Assembly (NCBI RefSeq): GCF_000204055.1
Contig: NW_006768846.1
Coordinates: 186,001-250,000 of the forward strand
Direction of reading: 5' to 3'
Length of the DNA: 64,000 nucleotides
Origin: Melampsora larici-populina 98AG31
Lineage: Eukaryota; Basidiomycota; Pucciniomycetes; Pucciniales; Melampsoraceae
The notes under the pieces were generated by a model that saw only the letters and a program-made list of their open reading frames with translations, ran no database searches and was not told the DNA's origin. Positions 23,613 to 35,261 of this stretch are shown one piece after another (within the stretch, counting starts at the first letter, position 1; each line of letters starts with the position of its first letter). Position numbers and translations under genes: made by a program.

Positions 23613-25719
23613 TCACACTTGGCAGGTTACATTTTTCGGCCTCACTGTTGATAGTTCTTTGGTGTTCAAAGTTCTCTCCGAATTAATCACTGACTTAAAT
23701 TTCAATGAGTATAAGAGACAGCTTACAATACCTGTGCGCCGAGTGTCCAGAGGAAATTCCTGACGCGAGTTTTGTTCTTCGTTGTATATCGCTGGATATC
23801 CTCGACTTGACTGTCCCACCTGTTCGAAACTGGAGGAGAGAGGCCATCCGGACATGATCTTAAAATCTGTCGTCCGATGAGTCGTAGGAGACCAAAAACT
23901 CGTGCTTGGCTGTGCCTGTAGATATTCAATAATTTGGTCAATCTTTGTTACATCCTTGAGAGGGAAGATGTAGAAGCTGGCTTGAAACCTCACCTGTGGA
24001 AATTGGTACGGCGGATGGTAAGGAAAGTCAACCGAAGGAAAGAGGCGAGGCGAGGGGAAAGCGTTGTTGGTCAAATCACATCCATAAAATGGAGTCTGGA
24101 TTGAGTTTGATGGTGGACCACAAGGGATTGGAAACGAGTTCGGATTTGACGAGTTGTTAAAGCTGAGGATCCTATTCGGGAACGCTGAGCCTGCCCTATT
24201 TTCCTTCGTAGGGCTCGAAGCATCAACAGAATCCACAGCTTTTCGAGCGGCTGGACGATTCTCCAAGACTTTCTTAAAAGTAGCATCGCAAGCCAGTCGG
24301 ATAACAGAGGTATCCAGCTCCTTGACAATCTCATGTATCTCCGAATTCTGGGTGGCATTGGCGTTGTTCAAATAGTGATCTAGCCTGGTGTTGCTGAGAC
24401 CCGACTTCCTCAGTTCGTGGGCAGCTTTCAAGAAGTTCTGCCATTCAAGATCGCTTCTCATGGCAGGCAGATGACTTAGGACCTGACTTGGGAAAGGTAG
24501 TTCAGGCGTGCAGGCATGAAGTGTTAGCAAGTCACCGGTGATACAAGCACCGTACCAACTTGCTGTACAATCATCGAACGCCATGCTGTCACCATCAGGA
24601 GCTGGTGAGAGGAGCTCTGAAACTGATGGTAAAAAAGGGAAGCACAGGGTTAAACTCGGATCAGGGACATGAGTTCTTTTCTGATGCACACCGACTTGTT
24701 GAGATATACTCACTACAAGGCTGAACTTTTTTCGAGTTCTTGATGACCTGGATGTGGCTTGACACCTGTTTACGATCGCGCTCAATGCCCGTCCTTCGAT
24801 AGATGTAGTCCGCTATCAGCTCATTCCTCCCGAACGGCCTTTTCCCTTCCGGTGTCAAAGCTAGTAGTTTTGCACGCCCCAGCCTGGGTATAGTCCTGAT
24901 CGCTGGAAAACACAATGGATATCGTCAATAGTGTCCATGGCAGGTAGATTGGGGTGGAAATTTACCTTCTTCAAATGCCAACAAAGTCTCCTGACACCAT
25001 GTATTGCGATCTCTCGGATTTGATGCTCGGCTCAACGACTTTTGCCTCAAATACCCGATGATCATGAGTGCTTCGTTGAGACTTTCGGTAACAGATAACG
25101 ATAACATTGGGACATGTAACATAGGTTTGGCAGCTGACTCGTACTGGGAAGAAGACTTCCTCGGAGTCGAGATTGGAGTCGAAGACACAGAGGGTGTGTC
25201 TTCCACGGAGCAATTCCGGGTGGCAAGGGGAGACAGAGCTGGTACGGAAGATTTGTAGCGCCTTTCTTTTTCTGAAAAGGAACGGCGAGAAATTTCGGGG
25301 GTGATAACGTCATTGTAGCTCGAGGATGAGCCTAGAATTGAATCTGGGCTCATGAAGGTGAAGTTGGATTCCCCCTGATTAGAGGTTGGGGAATGGAACA
25401 TGGCCTCTGTAGAATCCAGCACCCGACTTCGCTTGCCTCGAATAGGTTCGGGGTGATCAACCTCAAGGTGATCCTCAATCACGCTGCGTGGGCGCTTGGT
25501 AGCGTAGCTCACTTGGTAGCCTGTGAACGGCATGGCGTCGGTGAATTGTGGACCCAAAGGTATCATCGGGGCGCCAGAGATGTTTGTTGATGTCCTGTAT
25601 GGCTTGAAGGCCGGCGGTAGAAATTGGCCAGTGCTCTTGACGGCGGTAGGACTCTGCAAGACGTTTGAATAGGGTCCCTCAAAACTCATCATGGATGGAA
25701 AAGTTGATGAGAAGCTCAT
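23613..25719 (-). CDS. TEA/ATTS-domain transcription factor
   Basis: Exons 24966-25719, 24714-24902, 23994-24622, 23915-as-far-as-23732 and 23613-23644 give 595 aa if the last two introns (78 and 87 nt, both multiples of three) are removed. The TEA DNA-binding domain spans exons 1-2: NTWCQETLLAFEEA, IRTIPRLGRAKLLAL, GRNELIADYIYRRTGI and the recognition helix block RKQVSSHIQVIKNSKKVQ. It falls at about residues 243-315, after a Ser/Pro-rich N-terminus with a KRPRS basic motif. The C-terminal half contains short conserved-looking stretches (DDCTASWYGACITGD) that may be a cofactor region. Relatives are AbaA and Tec1, which control conidiation or filamentous growth. Target genes here are unknown. 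Confidence 0.9.
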
Positions 25720-27609
25720 GATGATAAACTATGACAATGCTTGTGATTGAAAATTCGTGAGGGTGTTTATGAGATCAGCAAAGGGCCATGTAGTGTAGGA
25801 TGAAGCAGTTCATGCTGAGAGTAGCAAATCACTCACACGCAAGATTTCCTAGCGCAACTGGCGTTCTTCTCAAAACTATTTGGGGGTGGAGATATGATTT
25901 TCGGTGAATGCGATATTGATACCTTGCTAGGGAGAAGTCTTCCTTTGTGCCTCGAGTATGAGCTTGATGGTCGGGCGTTGGAATAATTATCGTCGAAGGA
26001 GATGTGCAAAATTTTCAGGTTGGAATAGAGGAATGATTTGTTATTAGGGTGGGTTGATGCAGAATTATCGATTGGATATTATGATGGGGATAATGTAAAG
26101 GAGCGCAAAGTAAAATGAGAGACGAGCAAAATTTAAAGAGTGTCAAAAGTAAAGATTGTGCAAAAGACTGCTATGGATAATGAACGAAGAGAAGGTACTC
26201 AAACAATGGAATCAAACATATTCACTTTGCCCAGGTTCCCGAGTGCCTTCAAGACTTGGGAGGATTACTCAGGGTCTGAAGTTGATTGAAGAATGATCGA
26301 ACAAGTCCATTGTTGCCAGCGGTATACATACTTTGAACTCGCATTTCATTCTCGATCCAGTATTTCTCCGTGTCCTGCTTGTCTACCATTCTTGTTCTTA
26401 GCCCTGGTAGAGTGATTCTATACGGATGCCAATGCAATTAGACGCCAGCTTGTATACTCGTCTTGTTCTTAGACCCCTTGATCAGATGAGCCAAGGTAGG
26501 CGCAGATTAAATCCAGCAATCCTAAAAAGCTGATAATGTCTCTGAGTGAGTTATAAGTCAAACCTAAAACAAAGCTGGTGCAGTGGTTGGCTACCTGCGT
26601 TATCCTTGGGAAGGGATTCAGAGAAACCTACCGAGACAAAAAAATCATGAAGATCTCCTGAACGATACATCTCCATATCAAATTGGCACCAATCACTAGT
26701 TAGCCGCTCGGTAATTTTTAGTGTGACTGTGGCCCACGATTTGACGTGGAGGTCTGGTCGGCCTAGACTTGAGCTCGAGCTTGCGAGCAAATATGACCCA
26801 GTCGTACCAATACAGTGCCTTGCAGCCGAGAGCTTCGTACACGTATGTTGTAGCAGCAGATCTCAGTCCTCATGGGCTCAAGACCTACTCAAAGTTAGCG
26901 CTTGACCTCGAAAGCAGGAAGCCATCAGCATTTCATGAGCTTTCACAAGGATAGTACTGTGAAATCCACACCGCCGATTAGATCCAAGGTGACGGGTACA
27001 GCGCCCGCTGCAAGAGTCAGGTCTTGCGAGCGACATGCGTCTCCACCTATGTACTCTGGACTCTATGACCACCAAAGAAGCTTCATGCCCGTGATATTGC
27101 CAGCCTCTTTCACTCACAAAACCTTTACTATATAGTCTGGGCTTTTTGGGTCCCTTTGAAAAGACAAAAAGACAGGTGGCGACTGTGGCAAGCAGCTTTC
27201 AAGTGGATTCGTCAAGCATGGTATCACGTTGCTGTGTATACCGACTGTGGGTATACCAGCAGCCGACACCGACTCATGAAGGGGATGACCATAAGTGTAA
27301 GCACAGGTTGGGTGCAGAGCTTGTAAGCCTAGGCTTGGTACGCTTGTGGCAGAGATCTGGGTCTGGGGCTTGTAGTATGGTACGCTTATAGTATATACAG
27401 ATCCATGATTCACTAGAATCATACATTGGGAGTCGGAACATCAGAACAAGGAAGATTGAGGGGTGAAGAAGGCTTCAAGAGGTACATGCGAGCAATGCAA
27501 ACGGAGCCCTCCCCTCACTACATCGAACATTATGCGAGATATCGTTGAAATAACGCAATTGATCATATCATTATCTATGTGGGTGGTAATAAGAAATGAA
27601 AATGGCCGC
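25720..27609. other. Intergenic, no gene recognised
   Basis: Upstream region of the TEA gene and 3' flank of the RRM gene. Several frames of 60-100 codons exist on both strands (26249-27422), but none shows a recognised motif or joins convincingly. A small imperfect palindrome, ATGATTCACTAGAATCAT, lies near 27406. Confidence 0.4.
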
Positions 27610-29125
27610 TCAGGTAGACTTGCGAGCTTTCTTCTTCTTTGGCTGATTCTTTGATTTTGGCATCGATATCTGTATACCAACAGATGAGGTCTCGGTCAGT
27701 TTCTTTAAAACAGTGGCTGATATAGAACGGCTTACCGTTTCAACTCCTTCAGTTTTACTTTTGTCTGAGGAGTCCTGTGTGGAAGTCGTAGTTTTCGTAG
27801 CACTTGCCTCTGGCTTATCGATAGACTTGGCGGGTTTTGAGGAGTCCTTGGATGAACAATAGCCAGGGTAGTCGTAAGAGATACCTAGGGTCTCCAAACG
27901 TTTACGCTTCAAAGTTTCTCGTTCAATCAAACGGTCTGTAATTACACGCTGCTGTTCCTCGGATTTTGGCTACAAGATACAAACATTTTATCAATACAAG
28001 GATCTTGAAGGCGACCAGTGAAGGGCCAAAGGGACGATTGTCTTACCTGGTTATGCTTTTCTCTTGCGACCCGTGGCTTCCAATCTTTTCTGAACTTGCG
28101 ATTATTTCCGAGCCACAACCTCGGGTGAATCTCATCCTTCTCCAAGAGTTGACATTGAAGCATATTGCCACACAAGAGATAATTGTGTAGTGTCTCTGCC
28201 ACGATCTCTGCCACCTCTTTATGTTTGAATTCAATGAAACCATAATGCTTAGACTTGCCCGTCCGGCGATTACGTGAAAGTCGGACCCGTCGTATCTCCC
28301 CGAATTGACTGAAATATCCTTTCATTTCCTCTTCGTGGAAACCGTGTGGGATCCGACCCAGGTAGACCACACCAGTATTGTCGATCGACTATAGCAGAAG
28401 ACACGGAAAGTAGCGTGAATGGATGTCCAGAAAAGAGTGTTAAATCAGAGGGCAATAACAAACTGCATCATCCCCCTTCCCGCATGACTTTTGCCGCTTG
28501 CTGGCCTTGGGAAGATCCTTCAGGTCGAACGCGGATGTCTCAGGGAGTGATTCCTCGTCATCATCATCATCAGAGCTATCGTCATCACCCTCAGCCGATT
28601 CGATTTCGAAGCCCGTGAGTAGAGATGCGTCCTCAAGATCTTCTGTGACTTGCTGTTCAACACGGACCGGTGACTTGGTGGACTTGGTTTTGGGAGTGGA
28701 GGGTTTTGTTTCTTTCGAAATGCTAGCGAACTCTGAAGACTCTTTAATCTGTACTTTGGAAGACTTTTTCTTGAGTGAATTGGGGAGCTTCTCGGTGTGG
28801 GAGTCTGACTTCTTCAGTGCGCTTTTGACCGGCTTTGTCGACTTTGACTTGGATGAAGAGACTTCCGATGAAACATCCGGCTTAGATCCGGTAGGAGCCT
28901 TGATATCGGAGGCGGGTTCTGCTGCCTCATGTTCTTTGAGCTTCTTGTTATTCGAATTGTTGGGACTGGCCGATTTCGACGGCTTTTTTCGACCGGCACC
29001 TGTTGACAGAGACTTTCGTCAGCGGCAAGTTTTTAATCCCATAACGGAGTTAAGTGCGTAAGAGCAATCAGAGAGTTGGGCTTACTCTTATCTGCTTTCT
29101 TGGTTTCAGTTTTCGTCTTGGACAT
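27610..29125 (-). CDS. NOP15: Nucleolar RRM protein, NIFK/Nop15 type
   Basis: Exons 29086-29125, 28464-28999, 28388 down to 28047, 27736-27969 and 27610-27669 join in phase to 403 aa. The first ~190 residues are Lys/Ser-rich with an acidic run (EGDDDSSDDDDEESLPE). One RRM follows at about 195-270: RNP2 GVVYLGRIPHG, RNP1 KSKHYGFIEF, and FSQFGEIRRVRLSRNRRTGK between them. After the RRM comes the family block LWLGNNRKFRKDWKPR, and the protein ends in a basic KNQPKKKKARKST tail. Yeast Nop15 and human NIFK share this core and act in 60S ribosome assembly (pre-rRNA processing) in the nucleolus. Assignment rests on the RRM and the flanking motif. Confidence 0.9.
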
Positions 29126-30821
29126 TGTGAGTTGGTTGGTGTGAGTGATGGGAATGATGCACTGAAACTTGAGTTTTACAAAAAATTAGACTGCACCAAG
29201 TAAAATTTGCGGTTGACAGGTTGTCGACATCAGACTGCCCACATTTTGACCTAATCGTAGATTTCACAAGTATCAGGTCTCCCCTGTCAACCACATGTCA
29301 TCACATCTCGATCATCCATGCAGAAACCCAAACTATCACAATTCACCACGGACAAAAATATGAGTGCATAGAGTATAGAAGTTCTTGAAGCAGGGATTAG
29401 TCCCAAAAAGTGCTTAGACATCTTTCAACCTACATAATTCCATACCTGATAGGCAAACTATCTTTTGGCTTTAAGGGTTTACGGTCAATCCTTGAGGTTC
29501 TGTGAAAAACCCGAGAAAGTTTTCCTTGGAATTAGGAACATCAAGTTTTAGGATACACCACTGCCAGCATTAAAGAGGTTCCCAGATGGGAATATGGGTC
29601 CTAGTGATCACATTCCCATCCTGCTACTGTTACACAGCTCCATGAATATTTCCTGAGTAGCCATTGATCGACCCCGGTCCATGTCACAAAGATCTCACTG
29701 AAAAGGCTAACGCGTGATTGGTAACACACGTTAGGGAGAAGAGCCCTGAGGATCACCTCATCAGAGCGTTTGTGATGAGCCCGTCGCGCCCTGAACGGTT
29801 GATCCCTCCCATGTCTTGGTTCAGGGGTGAGTTCTGTCTCCGTCCCTCTGATGAACGAAGACTCTCACAGCTTTCTCTCTTCTCACCTCATCCTGCTCGT
29901 CCCTTTCGTTTCTCCAGAGATCTCACTCCTAGATCCTTACTTTTTTGAACCCACTTGTCTTTCAGACCCCTCCCACCCTTGGTTCAAAGGATCTAACCCG
30001 AGATCTCTCTCGAGGACTTCAGTCTAGCGTGTGAGACGCTAAGACTGGGATCGCTGAGTGTTGTTACACCCATCGCTGAGCAAGCCTCACCTTCTCCTGA
30101 AGGCAAGTCTTGCGCCACAGCATCTAATACTTAGCGTATTTATGAATCTATGAGGAGGGCCGCCAGCCCTCTCATTTCTCCGGAAGGAGCTTTCTCCTAA
30201 AAGAATGGATCTCCAGGAGAATGGAATATGTAGTCAATATTTTGAGATGTGTGGCTCAATCTGAACAAAGTTACAGCATGTATTACACATGAACTTCTTA
30301 TCTAGATGAGCAGATAACTGAGCGGACCTGTATGTAGCTGATAGCTGAGCATTTACTCAGATGTTTGCACATATGTAGTGTATGCTTTATGGCTCAGATT
30401 TGCAGTGCAAGATGATTTGATGCACCATTGAGGTTCTGTGAAAAACCTGAGAAAGTTTTCCTTGGAATTAGGAACATCAAGTTTTAGGATACACCTTCTT
30501 TCATGATCTTGGAAAAAGCACACAAGATTTCCTAGGATTTAGGCTCGAAAAGATCCAGTAGGATAAAAACCTTGCAACAGATAGCTAGGCTCAAGAAGTC
30601 TAGCTGCCTCTGTGACACATTGATTAGGAAGTGAGAGGACAGAGTTAAATAAGCAAGACTATCTTTATCAATTTGAAAATATTGGTGAATAATTCTTGTT
30701 GGAATTAACATTCCTAGTTTTCTTAGAAACTTAATTTTCTGAATGTTTCCATGGAATCATAAGCAGTGATCAAAAAATCCACAAGGACCTGGAAAGTGAC
30801 TGGATTCATATAAGTTCAGTC
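29126..30821. other. Intergenic with a 67-bp direct repeat
   Basis: No gene. A 67-bp sequence starting TTGAGGTTCTGTGAAAAACC occurs at about 29492-29560 and again at about 30430-30496, with one mismatch. The ~870 bp between includes a pyrimidine-rich stretch (29850-29990) that might be an old LTR or other insertion. Bases 30817-30821 (CAGTC) are the left target copy of the Ty3 element. Confidence 0.45.
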
Positions 30822-31010
30822 TGTTAAGGCCTCGGTGTGGGGTTCTCGGCGGGGATCAAGGTTGGGTGTCTAATAAGCTATGCAGATTGTCGTATGAAGA
30901 AGAAAGAGAAAAGACAACTGTGGTTTGTACAACATAGTCTAATCTCGTGTCTGTGACATCTACTACCCGGTATTTCACTAACAGTTACATGTCTCTTGAG
31001 GATCGTAACA
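30822..31010 (-). repeat. 3' LTR of the Ty3/gypsy element
   Basis: 189 bp, reads TGTTACGATCC to GGCCTTAACA on the minus strand. No difference from the copy at 36650-36838 was seen. Confidence 0.96.
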
Positions 31011-31106
31011 TTATCCCCCTTTTTACGCCCAAACTCCCTCTTGCAAGTTCTGCGTTCCTTCCACGGGCAGCGTTAAAAAACCCAGTGGGAAAAAGCTTGC
31101 CCTCTC

Positions 31107-34100
31107 TCATTTTCTCCTTGTCCTTTTGTATTTACTTGCTGCATTTGGGAATTTGATGTTGAATTCATTCACTAAATCTTTGCTATTTGATAAATTTTCC
31201 TCAGGTTCCCATGAATTGTGTTCAGTTCCAAACCCTTTCCAGCTGACTAAATATTCCTTCTTCCTATACCTTTTTCTACAGTCTAATATTTCTAATACTT
31301 CCCATTCTTCATTTCCTTCCATGATTGTTGGCTGCGGTTCGGATTCCTGACGACCTTCAATACCGTCTGTTTCGTGTTTTCTAAGTAGAGAGACATGGAA
31401 TACTGGGTGTATACCCCTCATTGACGTAGGTAAAGTCAGCTCATATGCGGATCTTGATATTTTCTTGGAGATGTTAAAAGGACCCATCCACTTATGATCT
31501 AATTTAGGACTAGGCCTTGTCGTCGAAAGGTTCTTGTTGTTGAGCCAAACCTGGTCGCCAATCTTCCAATCGGGGGTTGAGCGGATGCCCTTGTCGAACT
31601 GAATTTTCATCTCTTCCTGTGCTGTCTTCAAACACTCAGTCAGTTCCGATTGTACATTGATTAGTTCTGTCAGTCTTTTCTCTACTGAAGGTATACATTG
31701 TTCTGCGGAGGGGATACCACTGAAACTAGGATTATACCCATAGTTTGCTTTGAACGGCGAGACTCCTGTCGAAGCGTGGTCCTTGTTATTGTACGAGAAT
31801 TCGGCGATGGGTAAGAGAGTCTCCCAGTTGTCCTGTCGGTAGTTGACAAAGTGTCGAAGGTACTGCTCTACAACTTTGTTGACAATTTCGGACTGACCAT
31901 CGGTGCGCGGGTGGTATGCTGTGGAAGGTTGTAATCGAATGCCTAGTCTCTTATCCAGTTCCTTTGTGATCTGAGAAATGAAGATGCTCCCTCTATCCGA
32001 TGTGATAGTTCTGGGGGTGCCATGTAATTTCCATACGAATTTCACCATTAAGTCTGCTAATGTTTCTGCTGTCATGGATTCGTTGCATGGAATAAAATGG
32101 CTCATTTTCGTGAGGCGATCGACTACTGTGAGTATACTGTCTTTTCCGTTGGAAAGTGGCAGTCCGGTAATCAAATCGTAGCTGATGTCGACCCATGGTC
32201 CCGCTGGTACTGGTAGAGGCTCGAGAGATCCAAATGGCTTTTGAGTACTTGATTTGTTTCGTAGGCAAGAATCACATCCATCTACATATTTGTTTGTGTA
32301 CGCTTTCTGGCTTGGCCACGTGAAGCTTCTCTTCACTAAACTAAGTGTCTTCGCCCTGCCCGGGTGTCCCGCTAGTAGACTATCGTGGCGACTGCGTAGG
32401 ATTTGGCGTTTGATCTCGTTGTTGTTTGGCACTTCGATTCGCCCTTGATTATACACTATTCCATTATGTACTCTATAGTTGGCCGTTTTTTGACGTATTG
32501 CTGTAGATATGGGATTGGAAATTGCTTGTATAAGTTCCTTCAGTCTTGGATCATCATTAGTAGTCTTTCTGATTAGGCCTATGATATCTTCGTCGTTGAG
32601 GATGGGGTCGGTTGGTGTCTCATTGTTTACTCCCAAGACATCTACTTCGAACCAATGCTCTGCATCTGGTAGTTCAATCTCCTCGTTCTCAAAACAAGAT
32701 TCAATACTTGCAACCTCGGGTTGAAAAGTGTCGGGTGTGATGTTTTCCGGTCTAAGCAGTTGACCAAAAGTTAATTTTTCGTCATGAGTTGGCGCTAGGT
32801 CTGGTCTTCTTGACAGTGCATCTGGTTTAGCGGCTTGTTGTCCTGGGCGGAATTTAATTTGAAAATCAAAGCATCCTAGAGTCTCGGCCCATCTAGCTTG
32901 GCGTCGGGTTAATTGTTTGGTAGTCATGAATGATTCAAGATTGTGGTGGTCCGTATATACTATGACGTCCAATCTATTCGGGTTTCCTTCTAAGTAGTGC
33001 CTCCACTCTTTAAAAGACGCCACAATAGCAAGGAGTTCCTTATCAAATATTTCATAATTCCGTTCCGCCTGTGCCAATGATCTGGATAAGTATGCAACTG
33101 GATGTAGTTCATTGTCGTCCTTGCTGATTTGGGATAGTACGGCGCCAATTGCAAAATTGGAACAGTCACATTCCAGTACAAAAGGTTTGTACGGATTTGC
33201 AATCTTCAAAACCGGTGCTGACGTGAAAGCATTCTTCAATTCTTCAAATGATTTCTTGCACTCGTCATCCCATAAGTAAGGCGTTTTATGGCGTGTCAGA
33301 TTATGCAGGGGTCTGGTTGTCTGTGAGAAATGGCTGATGAATCTTCGATGAAAATTTGCAAATCCAATGAATCGTTGGAGCTCGGTGACGTTTCTTGGGG
33401 CTGGCCACTCGGATACGGCTCTTACTTTAGTAGGATCCATCTTGATCTTGTTGCGTGATATGACCAGGCCTAAGTACTCGACTTCTGATTTTGAGAATTC
33501 GCACTTCTCTGGTTTAAGCCATAGTTGGTGTTTATCAAGGATCTCTAGTATCTGTAATACAACATTTTCGTGCCGCACCCCCTTTTTTGTATAGATCATA
33601 ATATCGTCTAAAAAGGCAGCCGCGTCTTTTCCAATATGTTGGAGCAGTATGTCTTGCATGAAATACTGGAAGTATCCAGGAGCTCCCGTTGGTCCAAAAG
33701 GCATTGTCAGGGGGGCAAACTGACCTGCTCTGCAGATGAAGGCGAGTTTATCCTCGTCTCCTTCAGCTACTCGTAGGTTACCGTATGCATTCCGTAAGTC
33801 CAGTTTGGTGTACTTGTCAGCGTCGAGGAGACTGTCCACCAGATCCATGGTTAAGGGCAGCGGATATTTGTTCTTAACCGTCACGGCGTTCAGTTTACGG
33901 TAGTCGAAGCAGGGTCTTAGATTTCCATCTTTTTTCCCGGTGAAGAGCACCGGAGCTGCCCAGGGTGAGGTTGTACGTCTGATAGTACCATTTGCCAGGC
34001 CAGTGTTTATCATTTTGTCTAAAGTCTGAGTTTCAGCTGGGGATAATGGTATTATCCTGCTAGCTTGAGGTTGCGCTCCTTCTACCAGCTCTACTTTGAA

Positions 34101-35261
34101 GTCATATTTTCTTCGAGGTGGTAGGCATTGAGCATTGGATTTCTGAAACATGCGGATATACCGATGATAAGCTGTTGGTACTAGCTCTTCCACTGATTTA
34201 GTGGGTATGTTCTTTTTTTCATCGGCTGCTAGACAAGCAGAAGTCGACCACGAGGCTTTCAAGGAGCTGATTTCGGTGGGACTGTTATTTAGGGAAAGAA
34301 AAGGCTTGCCAGCTGATACGGGGGATGGGTTGAGATGAGACGAGTCGAACTCACATTGCGGGGGCTTATGTGTACTTTTTACAATACACGCCCCCTCGTC
34401 ATGTTGCCTTGCGTGCCCTGTGGGCTCCTCCAGTGGACCTTCAGGGTTATGTTTCGGCGTAGACGAGGCTGGATCATCAGCCGCAATGCAGTCTCCTTCA
34501 GTTTGAGTCTTGATGTCGGGCGTTAACAGGTTAGAGTGTGTAATCGTGCCTTCGGTGAGGTTGTATTCGTTGTTTGTCGTACTGGATTCTAGCTGTTGTA
34601 GAAGAGAATCATGCTTGCCAACACCTTCGGGTGAATCTGATTGAGGTAATAGATTAAAAGACTCACTCTGCGGGGATGTTAACGTGTTATCAGTAACACA
34701 CATCCCCTCGTCACGGTACCTAGCGTCCCTCGGGTGTTCCAACTTGGGATCCTTGGAGGGTTTTGATGGTCCAGACGACTCCACTACTGTGGAGGCAGCA
34801 AAAACATTAGCTGTGGTGATGATACCACTACTCCAGTCAATCCTGTGACTGTTCGCGCGGATCCATGGAATGCCTAGGATACCGTCATACGTATTCTTAA
34901 GGTCGGTGATGATGAAGTTGGTGGGTTGGGTGTCGCGTTCGAGGTAGAGGTCCAGTTCATGTGAAGATCTTGATCTTGAACCATTGAATCCTGTGATGTC
35001 GCGTGAAGTGCTCACTCCTAGGTGTAAGATATCGGCTTTTCTTGCAAATGATTCTCCCAACACATTGTGGGTGGCACCTGAATCAATCAGGAGGCGGGCT
35101 GATGGGTAATACGATGGTGTGGCGCGTGGATTTTGGGTCAGGGAAAAGGTAACTGAGAGGAATAAGCGTGGGTCGCTCGTATTGCAAGTTACAACAGTGC
35201 TAGTTCCTAGAGCTATTGAAGCACCCAAATCCATACTGCTCAAGCTAGGCACAACCGTCAA
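31107..35261 (-). CDS. pol: Ty3/gypsy Pol polyprotein
   Basis: One open frame of about 1384 codons. Order: aspartic protease (LLIDSGATHNVLG); reverse transcriptase (FDYRKLNAVTVKNKYPLP, AFLDDIMIY); RNase H (LECDCSNFAIGAVLSQ, IVYTDHHNLESF); integrase zinc region (HPGRAKTLSLVKRSFTWP, CDSCLRNK); integrase core (GPWVDISYDLITGLP, TSDRGSIFISQ, AYHPRTDGQSEIVNK); and a C-terminal chromodomain (WEVLEILDCRKRYRKKEYLV, then WKGFGTEHNSWEPEENL). This order and the chromodomain define a chromovirus. There is no ATG at its start; the frame overlaps gag in -1 and opens at a slippery run, so it is probably made as Gag-Pol by frameshifting. No stops were seen in Pol. Confidence 0.96.
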   Translation of the reverse strand: MTVVPSLSSMDLGASIALGTSTVVTCNTSDPRLFLSVTFSLTQNPRATPSYYPSARLLIDSGATHNVLGESFARKADILHLGVSTSRDITGFNGSRSRSSHELDLYLERDTQPTNFIITDLKNTYDGILGIPWIRANSHRIDWSSGIITTANVFAASTVVESSGPSKPSKDPKLEHPRDARYRDEGMCVTDNTLTSPQSESFNLLPQSDSPEGVGKHDSLLQQLESSTTNNEYNLTEGTITHSNLLTPDIKTQTEGDCIAADDPASSTPKHNPEGPLEEPTGHARQHDEGACIVKSTHKPPQCEFDSSHLNPSPVSAGKPFLSLNNSPTEISSLKASWSTSACLAADEKKNIPTKSVEELVPTAYHRYIRMFQKSNAQCLPPRRKYDFKVELVEGAQPQASRIIPLSPAETQTLDKMINTGLANGTIRRTTSPWAAPVLFTGKKDGNLRPCFDYRKLNAVTVKNKYPLPLTMDLVDSLLDADKYTKLDLRNAYGNLRVAEGDEDKLAFICRAGQFAPLTMPFGPTGAPGYFQYFMQDILLQHIGKDAAAFLDDIMIYTKKGVRHENVVLQILEILDKHQLWLKPEKCEFSKSEVEYLGLVISRNKIKMDPTKVRAVSEWPAPRNVTELQRFIGFANFHRRFISHFSQTTRPLHNLTRHKTPYLWDDECKKSFEELKNAFTSAPVLKIANPYKPFVLECDCSNFAIGAVLSQISKDDNELHPVAYLSRSLAQAERNYEIFDKELLAIVASFKEWRHYLEGNPNRLDVIVYTDHHNLESFMTTKQLTRRQARWAETLGCFDFQIKFRPGQQAAKPDALSRRPDLAPTHDEKLTFGQLLRPENITPDTFQPEVASIESCFENEEIELPDAEHWFEVDVLGVNNETPTDPILNDEDIIGLIRKTTNDDPRLKELIQAISNPISTAIRQKTANYRVHNGIVYNQGRIEVPNNNEIKRQILRSRHDSLLAGHPGRAKTLSLVKRSFTWPSQKAYTNKYVDGCDSCLRNKSSTQKPFGSLEPLPVPAGPWVDISYDLITGLPLSNGKDSILTVVDRLTKMSHFIPCNESMTAETLADLMVKFVWKLHGTPRTITSDRGSIFISQITKELDKRLGIRLQPSTAYHPRTDGQSEIVNKVVEQYLRHFVNYRQDNWETLLPIAEFSYNNKDHASTGVSPFKANYGYNPSFSGIPSAEQCIPSVEKRLTELINVQSELTECLKTAQEEMKIQFDKGIRSTPDWKIGDQVWLNNKNLSTTRPSPKLDHKWMGPFNISKKISRSAYELTLPTSMRGIHPVFHVSLLRKHETDGIEGRQESEPQPTIMEGNEEWEVLEILDCRKRYRKKEYLVSWKGFGTEHNSWEPEENLSNSKDLVNEFNIKFPNAASKYKRTRRK

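Noticed and set aside
26249..27422. Possible multi-exon minus-strand gene upstream of the TEA gene
   Set aside because: Four short frames could not be joined by clear splice sites into a recognisable protein.
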